In this document: one piece after another, positions 61,950 to 64,000 of the stretch | How positions within the stretch are numbered: position 1 is the first letter of the stretch | How the letters are laid out: every line of letters starts with the position of its first letter | Assembly: GCA_937927235.1 (NCBI GenBank) | Contig: CALBCM010000015.1 | Coordinates: forward strand, 36,377-100,376 | Direction: 5' to 3' | Length of the DNA stretch: 64,000 nucleotides | Source of the DNA: an uncultured Johnsonella sp. | GTDB taxonomy: Bacteria; Bacillota; Clostridia; Lachnospirales; Lachnospiraceae | Notes under the pieces: model-generated | What the model was told of the DNA's origin: nothing | Databases searched by the model: none | Seen by the model: the letters and a program-made list of their open reading frames with translations, nothing else | Position numbers and translations under genes: made by a program

Positions 61950-62953
61950 AAACATTATATGAATATGCAACAGAGCAGATGGTTACGTCTATAAAACACT
62001 ATTTTGAATTAGTGTCTAAAACAAATAATTTTCACGATTTTGACGAAAAAATCTTTAATGAAAGATATGCACGTCAAATGATTTTGGCTGGGAAATCGCA
62101 GGAGTACGAAGGGCTAGATGAAAAACAATGTCTAGACGCTGTACTAAGGGTTGAAGCTATTTCGTTTGATATAGAAAAGGGAGTGTCAGCCTATGTATAC
62201 GAAAATTCAAGAAGGTATGTTGATGAGTTGCTGAATAAAGCACGAGAACTATCAGATGATTTTAAACATGTGGAAGCCGAAACAATCAAAGAAAACGCAT
62301 TTTTATTACCCATATGGCAGGCGGCGCTAAATATTTCTAGCAAATCGAATCTGAAAAGTATTTTTGGGTCTGCATCAGATCAAATGATTAGTGGTCCATG
62401 CTCTGTTAGGATAGCGGAATATGCAAATAATTATTTTTCAAAAAACGTTGTGCAGAGCCTTTCTGTGAAAGAACGGACAGAGAGAACGCTAGAAGGAATA
62501 GTTAGAGATTTAGTAGGAAGGCTACTTTACGAGGCAGTTGTAAAAGATGCGCTTACCAATGCAGGAGTACCTTTTAAAGCAGAAGAGGAATACAGTGGGA
62601 TCGAGGGGGTTGTATATAAATTTCGAGCAGATTTTGTTATACCAGATGAGACTAATCCATTAGCTTTTATAGAAGTCAGAAAGTCAAGCAGTAGGCATGC
62701 TTCCCTATATGCAAAAGACAAGATGTTTAGCGCCATAAACTGGAAAGGAAAATATAAAAACATGTTAGGAATTGTGGTGGCAGAGGGAGAATGGACTAAT
62801 GAATCGCTAGTCACCATGGCGAAAGTATTTGACTATGTAGTTCCAGTTTCCAAAGCAAAGGAATTAGCGGAAAATATAAAAAAATATTTAGATGGAGATA
62901 AGTCAATACTAAAATGGATTATAAACTTTGATATACATAAAAACGAAAGTTAA
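61946..62953 (+). CDS. Probable restriction endonuclease, PD-(D/E)XK-like
   Basis: 335 residues. The start is TTG at 61946, overlapping the methyltransferase stop (TTGA), with GGAG eight bases before. The C-terminal half has FRADFVIPD (Asp229) and, 14 residues on, FIEVRKS (Glu243-x-Arg245), which resembles the D...ExK nuclease core with Arg for Lys. No named family was recognised. The N-terminal 180 residues are helical. Overlap with a methyltransferase makes a type II restriction partner the best guess. Confidence 0.65.
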   Translation: MKTLYEYATEQMVTSIKHYFELVSKTNNFHDFDEKIFNERYARQMILAGKSQEYEGLDEKQCLDAVLRVEAISFDIEKGVSAYVYENSRRYVDELLNKARELSDDFKHVEAETIKENAFLLPIWQAALNISSKSNLKSIFGSASDQMISGPCSVRIAEYANNYFSKNVVQSLSVKERTERTLEGIVRDLVGRLLYEAVVKDALTNAGVPFKAEEEYSGIEGVVYKFRADFVIPDETNPLAFIEVRKSSSRHASLYAKDKMFSAINWKGKYKNMLGIVVAEGEWTNESLVTMAKVFDYVVPVSKAKELAENIKKYLDGDKSILKWIINFDIHKNES

Positions 62954-62968
62954 AACCAAGAATAAAAC

Positions 62969-63006
62969 AAGGAACGGATCTGAGAATTAACTCGGTTCCG
63001 TTCCTT
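62969..63006. terminator. Bidirectional terminator between the endonuclease and HTH genes
   Basis: GGAACGGA (62971-62978) pairs with TCCGTTCC (62997-63004), with inner CTGAG/CTCGG and flanking AA/TT; TTTGATTTTT follows on the plus strand. It overlaps the last codons of the minus-strand HTH gene. Confidence 0.8.
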
Positions 63007-63619
63007 TGATTTTTATCATCTTTTTCTTGGGTGGGTAGAGGTTCAGAATATCAACAATTTCGCTAAGGTTTTTTCGCCTTTCAACGTTGTCCGTCGCAAT
63101 TTCCAGCATGTCGTCAGCTGGAATTAGGACATATTCCTTCGAGCGTACAGAATCAGGAAAGTTTCCTTTAATCGATTCGAAAGCTTTATTAAAAGCTTCT
63201 TCCATCCGTTTGCTCTTTTTATTTTGCTTAGATGCTGCCATCAAATTGTAAACATCAATAAGGAATTTATAGAAGTTTTCATCCATTGTGAAATGAAGAT
63301 ATTCCTTGTTTTCGTGTTCTACTAAATCCCAATTATCTACAAAAGACTCAAAGTTTTCATACTTAATACCGGGGATATCAAACATATTGGTAGCCCCTTT
63401 TCTTATGTAATTGGGGTTTATCCCAAATTCTTCGTGCAAGTTATCCAATACAACATCAGGGATATTTATAAGGTCACCTGATAATAAATGCGAGATATCA
63501 TAAGGGGATAATCCGATTCTTAATGCTATCTCCTTCTTCTTGTTTCCTGCTTGTAATAAATGGTCTATTACTTTGGTAAATTGTTCTCTTTGACTATCTG
63601 AATCTAAATCATAAAGCAT
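62987..63619 (-). CDS. HTH-domain regulator of the island
   Basis: 210 residues from the ATG at 63619, which follows ATGGAGGT; an earlier ATG at 63652 lacks a ribosome binding site. The N-terminal helices (QREQFTKVIDHLLQAGNKKKEIALRIGLSPYDISHLLSGD) form a Cro/CI-like HTH. The rest (about 75-210) is mostly helical and unassigned. It is convergent with the restriction-modification operon and next to an IS630 fragment. Confidence 0.65.
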   Translation of the reverse strand: MLYDLDSDSQREQFTKVIDHLLQAGNKKKEIALRIGLSPYDISHLLSGDLINIPDVVLDNLHEEFGINPNYIRKGATNMFDIPGIKYENFESFVDNWDLVEHENKEYLHFTMDENFYKFLIDVYNLMAASKQNKKSKRMEEAFNKAFESIKGNFPDSVRSKEYVLIPADDMLEIATDNVERRKNLSEIVDILNLYPPKKKMIKIKGTEPS

Positions 63620-63720
63620 AAAACTACCTCCATCTAAGAAGAATGATATCACAAAAATAAATTGCAGAAAAGTTGCAGATACTTCAAAGCGAGATTCTAT
63701 ACTAGTGTATCGAATAATTA

Positions 63721-64000
63721 TTAACTGTTACAAACTTCATTGGTTTTAACTCCTGCTTCAATCGCTTCGACAACGCTGATTTCATCCATTTTATATGACC
63801 AACGATAAACGACCGGTTCTCTATTGACTTCATCGAAGTAAAGGTAGATACGACGCTCCAACTCTTCCTTTGATTCTACCCTGATACCTTTGAGCATCTG
63901 TTTCGTCATCTTGCTAAAGAAGCTTTCTATCATGTTAAGCCAAGACCCATGCTTAGGCGTAAACACAAATACAAATCTTCCTTCGGGGCGAGTAGCAAGG
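63721..64000 (-). mobile_element. IS630-family transposase, 3' part (runs off window)
   Basis: The minus strand reads ATRPEGRFVFVFTPKHGSW then LNMIESFFSKMTKQMLKGI to a stop at 63721. TPKHGSWLNMIESFFSK is the conserved DDE end of IS630 transposases, with Glu as the last catalytic residue. The reading frame continues to the window edge, so the gene's 5' part lies beyond 64000. The 101 bases between the HTH start and its end (63620-63720) hold only A+T-rich sequence. Confidence 0.88.

Overview
The window looks like a chromosomal segment of an anaerobic, low-to-moderate G+C Firmicute, most likely a member of the Lachnospiraceae. This rests on gene order and content: hemZ-hisS-aspS, mcsA-mcsB-clpC, a rapZ-whiA-crh-type cluster behind hprK, dnaE-pfkA and greA-lysS. 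AGA/AGG-rich codon use, GGAGG-type ribosome binding sites and TTGxxx-17-TAtAAT promoters fit as well. The species cannot be named from this sequence alone.

Layout. Positions 85-4615 hold hemZ, hisS and aspS. Next come a small A+T-rich pair of exported proteins (4727-5560), an unusual structured leader, and an OmpR-type two-component system (5894-8167). A peroxide-defence pair follows: ahpC and a domain-swapped AhpF-like reductase (8404-10762). Cell-surface genes come next: an SH3b/glucosaminidase, a membrane-anchored cohesin-domain protein and a zinc-ribbon/DUF2569 membrane protein (10951-15648). The protein-arginine-kinase/Clp operon (15806-20444) is headed by a YtrA-type GntR regulator where CtsR would be expected. 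Then come a conserved 140-residue protein, radA, tRNA-Trp, a DUF1576 membrane protein, a decayed IS605-type tnpB, an Rrf2 regulator and a MATE exporter.

From 27051 to 41024 lie two paralogous transport clusters. Each pairs an MptD-type ECF S component, EcfT and a double EcfA ATPase with ABC-exporter-fold half-transporters. The first is intact, controlled by a TetR regulator with clear operators, and has the double EcfA fused in frame to an exporter (about 1079 residues, three nucleotide-binding domains). The second is on the minus strand, controlled by an AraC regulator, and is decaying: its exporter is broken by an exact 28-bp tandem duplication and a homopolymer frameshift, then cut off next to a Fic gene. 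A third S-component relic lies at 34327-34434. By analogy with streptococcal sia-type loci and with importers of exporter fold (YbtPQ, IrtAB), the clusters may take up a metal chelate or tetrapyrrole; this is inference.

The region 41466-60298 is mostly housekeeping: DUF1846, uvrC, an APC permease, hprK-murB-rapZ-whiA-crh, dnaE, pfkA, dusB, greA and lysS. The HPr-like protein has Glu in place of His15 but keeps Ser46, so it is Crh-like and probably a substrate of the upstream HprK. After lysS an A+T-rich island (about 60330-64000) carries a ribbon-helix-helix protein, a DNA methyltransferase overlapping a probable restriction endonuclease, a HTH regulator and an IS630-type transposase that runs off the window edge.
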